64,000 nt of DNA from Plumapathes pennacea. Lineage: Eukaryota > Cnidaria > Anthozoa > Antipatharia > Myriopathidae. The stretch's first letter is position 1; every line of letters begins with the position of its first letter. The notes beneath the pieces are model-generated. The model was not told the DNA's origin. It searched no databases and was given only the letters and a program-made list of their open reading frames with translations. Both the position numbers and the translations under genes were made by a program. Shown here piece by piece: positions 60,718 through 64,000 of this stretch. The stretch is from assembly GCA_964036295.1 (NCBI GenBank), contig OZ038473.1, positions 14,354,001 through 14,418,000 on the forward strand. The letters run 5' to 3'.

Positions 60718-63700
60718 ATGGACGCGCCGAAACCCGACGAGCGGGACCTGACGTGTGGCTGGAGATCGTTCAGACCCAAATGGCTTCAGAAACTCAACAC
60801 GCCCGAGTGCTTCATGTTTTTCTTGACTATTTACTCCTTCATGCAGGGTGAGTGGAGCAAAGCGAACGAGTTTGTGTTTCGACCGTGCGATCACCATATT
60901 TTTGGGTCAACGGTCATTGCGCAGAACTTTGAAAACGACACAAAAAATCAAGTTCAGTTTTCGTAGTTCGTGTAATGCATAAGAGCTAGGGGCTTAGCCA
61001 AGGAACTCCTAAGACTCGATACTCGAGTATATGTTAGTTCAACACATTTTCTTCAACATAGCCCTTCGTCCGAACAAACGCAGCCTTGGTGTCCGGCCGG
61101 AGGTTTCACGCTCGTTTATGTCGTCTCTCTTCAGGTATGATCGCTACCGGCTTGACAGCGGCGGGCCTCACATCACTGGAGAAGCGATTCAAGCTGAGCA
61201 GTATACAAGCGGGAATGATAGTGGCGGCAAGTGACGTCTCCGCACTTTTACTCATCGTCTTTATTAGTTACTTTGGAGGGCACAGACATAAAGCGCGCTG
61301 GCTTGGTATCGGCGCACTAGTGAGTAGCCTAGGCTGTCTACTTTTCGCCTTACCTCACGTCCTGATAGGGCGTTATGTCCCTCTTGACTTTGGCCTCGCG
61401 AGGGACGGCGATATGTGCACTGCGAACACTACAGACACGCCACAAAGCGACGAAACCATGTGTACAGAGGCTGTGGGCTACAACGCGTGGAAGTATATGT
61501 TTGTGTTCATTGGCGCCAAGCTGTTGTTGGGTGCGGGCACTACTCCCTTGTTTACGCTCGGGCCTGCGTACATTGACGAGAACGTTCACCCTAAATCTGC
61601 GCCCATGTACCTCGGTGTGTGGTTTATCGCGACGTTCTTTGGACCTGGTGTTGGCTACGTGGCTGGCGGTTCGCTGCTTAACGTTTGGGTGGATTTGATT
61701 CAGGTGAGCCGGAGATGAGAGAAGTTAGTACCTCACCACGCAGGGCAGATGGGATGAAGAAGCCGTTTACGTTGCGTTTAACTCTGTCACCGCTGTCTTA
61801 CTCAGTTAGATGTAGAGTTATTAAAAAGGGACACTGATTGCACCTCGCTAACAGCAGCAACAGTAATCACACAAGGAAAGCAACAGCAACGGCACGAAAA
61901 CAGCGAGAGCGCACATCAATAACAACATGAACGACGACGCACGTGAACAACGGCAACGACAACAACAGAAATAGCACTTAATGGTAACGAAAGCTACGAC
62001 AGCAACAGCAACGGCACTGCAACAGTACTAAAATAACGAGACCGCACATCAATAACAGCAACATGAACGACAATGTACATGAACAAAAGCAACGACAGCA
62101 AAAGCAACTGACTGCAAACAACAGTAGTATGTGTATTGCTGACACATTTTCTCCTCACCAGCCTCCCGAAGTGAAACTTACACCAGACGACCCCCGCTGG
62201 ATCGGGGCCTGGTGGCTAGGCTACTTCTTCGGGGGTCTCTTGCTCCTCTTCACCTCCTTCGCGTTGCTAGGATACCCGCGAGAGATGCCTGGCGCAAGAG
62301 AGAGGCGCTGTAAAGCGATCAACGAAGGTTTACTGCCGCCCGTAGACGAGCACATCAAGGGAAGGCTGAAAGATCTTTTTCCTGCCACCAAAGCGCTGTT
62401 GTCCAACAGGACGTTCTTCTGCAACACTTTGGCTTTTACTTGCACCACTTTGATCGCCACTGGTTTAGGTCCGTTCATCTCCAAGTTCCTTCAGGTGCTG
62501 ATCTAGACTTGTAGTTCGCTGTCTTGCTTGGCTCAATTGCATTCGCTGATTAAAATAGTTTTATCGCATCGCACGGGACGTTATAGTGTAGGCCCTGAGC
62601 AGATTGAAGTGCGGAATAGAGAGCTGTGTAAGGAAACACTGAGTACATTAGATCTCAGTTGAGTAGAGCGAGGTGCAGAAAAACCTGGTCATTGCATTAC
62701 ACGGACAAATTAGCGCAGTACAAAACGAAAAGCACACTACCAAACAACACGGCAAATCGCATCAGAACACAGAGCAGCACAATCAACCTAAAAGACAAAA
62801 CAGCAATGCAGCGTTTTTCTTGATTTTGCAAGGTTACGCTGCTGACTCAAACGTTCTTTATCTCACAGGCGCAGTTCGGCAAGACTTCATCAACAGCTGG
62901 CATTTTGTCTGGTGTGATAATCATTCCTGGAACCGCCAGTGGAATATTTCTAGGAAGTTACGCTGTAAAGAAAATAGGGGATCTGCGTCAGTCGTGCAAA
63001 AAGGCTGCCAAGTATTGTTTTATATTTCAATTTATCGGCACGTGGACTGTTTTAACTTTCCTTATTCCCGGATGTAAAACAACCAATTTGGCTGGTGTCA
63101 ACGAGCCCTATTACAACAGGTAGGATGACGTCACTTATTCTCCCATCCCTACCCCATCAATCACCTAATTCACCCAGACACTCATTCACTCGTATTGATT
63201 CAGCCACTAGGTCGCTCACCCTGGCTCCTACCCCACCCACCATTCACTCACTCTACCACCCATCCATCCCCTCATACTCACTCTTTCGCTCGCCCACTTC
63301 AGATACGGTACAAAATGCTGGTTCGAGTGATTCTACAAAACTCAGTGTTCGTAAAGATTGTGCTGTTGTGCTTCATCTTGTCTTTCTGTTGCTGTTGTTT
63401 TCTCACAGGACTCTGGACAACCTTAACCAGACATCGTTGTGTAACATCAATTGTAAATGCACCTCCAAAGAATACACCCCGGTGTGTGGGGACAACGACG
63501 TGTCTTACTTCTCTCCCTGTCACGCCGGCTGCATGAACACACGCGGCTCCCAGGTGTGTATCGTTACCATGACAACTCAAGCACAACAGAGCATTGGAAA
63601 AACTAGACCTGGCAAGGGAAATTGGCCACGTGCTTTGTGTTGCTAGGGATATTTCTCGTGCCTTATTCTTGTGTGATTTCGTTGCTAGGAATGTTCCTCG

Positions 63701-63948
63701 TGTGTCATTCTCGTATGGTTTCGTTGCTAAGGATATTCCTCGTGCCTCATTCTAGTATGTTTTCGTTGCTAGGGGTATTCCTCGTGTCTCTGTGTCCCTC
63801 CTGGCGACAAAGGACCCCCACACGGCGGCGCCAAGAAAGGCACGTGCGACCGCGACTGTAAAAACCTCACTCCGTTCCTGTTTGGGGCCGTGTTCTTGCT
63901 CCTGGCGAACTTTCTGAATGCGACGCCAAACAAGACTGTCGTTCTGAG
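60718..63948 (+). CDS. SLCO/OATP-family organic anion transporter, exons 1-6 (3' end outside window)
   Basis: Six coding exons with matching phases are 60718-60847, 61135-61703, 62162-62494, 62869-63119, 63409-63553 and 63773-63948. They encode about 534 residues and continue past the window with a donor at 63,949. Exon 1 ends FMQG and joins MIATGLTAAGLTSLEKRF, the typical OATP TM1 region. Exon 2 carries TM2-TM4, including GHRHKARWLGIGAL, and GTTPLFTLGPAYIDENV. Exon 3 holds the family signature in DDPRWIGAWWLGYFFG (~242-257), where the usual F/L after the glycine is Y. Exons 5-6 form the extracellular Kazal-like domain: CNINCKC, PVCGDNDVSYFSPCHAGC, SSCLCVPPG and KGTCDRDC. OATPs are plasma-membrane carriers of organic anions such as bile salts and steroid conjugates; the substrate here cannot be told. 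The paralogue is not assignable. Confidence 0.93.
61845..62110. repeat. CAA/CAG-rich low-complexity tract in an SLCO intron
   Basis: Imperfect repeats of AGCAACAGCAACGGCAC type with AACATGAACGACRA insertions, all within the intron between exons 2 and 3. The plus strand is partly open, but it has stops before exon 3 in the exon frame except for the last ~99 bases, and it is bounded by a good acceptor at 62,160-62,161, so I treat it as intronic. Confidence 0.75.
63639..63780 (+). repeat. 42-bp tandem repeat of the SLCO exon 6 acceptor region (4 copies)
   Basis: The motif GTTGCTAG + G + TATTCCTCGTG-like sequence occurs with AG (or mutated AA) at 63,645-63,646, 63,687-63,688, 63,729-63,730 (AA) and 63,771-63,772, exactly 42 bp apart. 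Only the last is followed by an open frame into the conserved SSCLCVPPG segment. Use of the first or second acceptor would add 126 or 84 nt in phase but meets a TGA or TAA after 9 or 13 codons. Confidence 0.85.
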
Positions 63949-64000
63949 GTATGTTTACCAGGAAACGTTTTTCTTTAATACAGGTTACGAGTGAAGCAAG

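Noticed and set aside
63095-63646. 183-codon plus-strand frame covering SLCO exon 5
   Set aside because: The upstream part is Pro/Ser/Thr-rich intronic sequence, and exon 5 is read from a good acceptor at 63,408 in the phase set by exon 4.

Overview
This is a eukaryotic (metazoan) genomic window. It has multi-exon genes with GT-AG introns, TTTT(T)CAG-type acceptors, tandem satellites, fold-back MITEs and LINE fragments. The gene content (NT5DC1, TMEM127, SLCO/OATP), the AT-rich introns and the repeat style suggest a cnidarian, plausibly a stony coral or other anthozoan. That placement is inference; nothing in the window names the species.

Layout. 1-10,578: complex satellite array (long ~270-bp and short ~156-bp monomers, higher-order blocks). 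10,440-12,640: three tandem ~750-bp units of a related repeat. 12,643-13,706: ~306-bp direct repeats 758 bp apart. 14,500-15,535: broken LINE on the minus strand. 15,601-15,710: a copy of NT5DC1 exon 1. 16,655-38,272: a tandem segmental duplication in direct orientation, here called units O (16,655-23,890), P (23,891-29,661), Q (29,862-36,116) and R (36,117-38,272, partial), with a 200-N gap between P and Q. The units share a satellite-derived module, a decayed BTB-type pseudogene (missing in Q), unidentified short frames on the minus strand and a minisatellite. At the same position that minisatellite is a 30-bp array in O and Q but a 97-bp array in P. Unit R runs directly into the last codons of NT5DC1.

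Three protein-coding genes are well supported. NT5DC1 is complete on the minus strand (13 coding exons, 42,732 down to 38,252, 460 aa), a HAD-fold 5'-nucleotidase-domain protein. TMEM127 is complete on the plus strand (3 coding exons, 43,131-46,447, 237 aa), a membrane protein with a C-terminal PPxY motif. The two are divergent, with a ~400-bp shared upstream region carrying an AAGATGGC motif, a CACGTG E-box and a perfect CRE. At the right edge the first six coding exons of an SLCO/OATP organic-anion transporter (60,718-63,948) run off the window. Between 46,448 and 60,717 I recognise no gene, only fold-back elements, simple repeats and other interspersed repeats.

The most interesting signals are: (1) a 97-bp minisatellite whose units read as 81-nt in-frame exon-like blocks separated by a 16-nt GT...AG spacer; (2) a fourfold 42-bp tandem duplication of the 3' splice acceptor of SLCO exon 6; (3) the exchange of two unrelated minisatellites at one position of a segmental duplication; (4) fragments of NT5DC1 (exon 1 and the last codons) scattered through the duplicated region.
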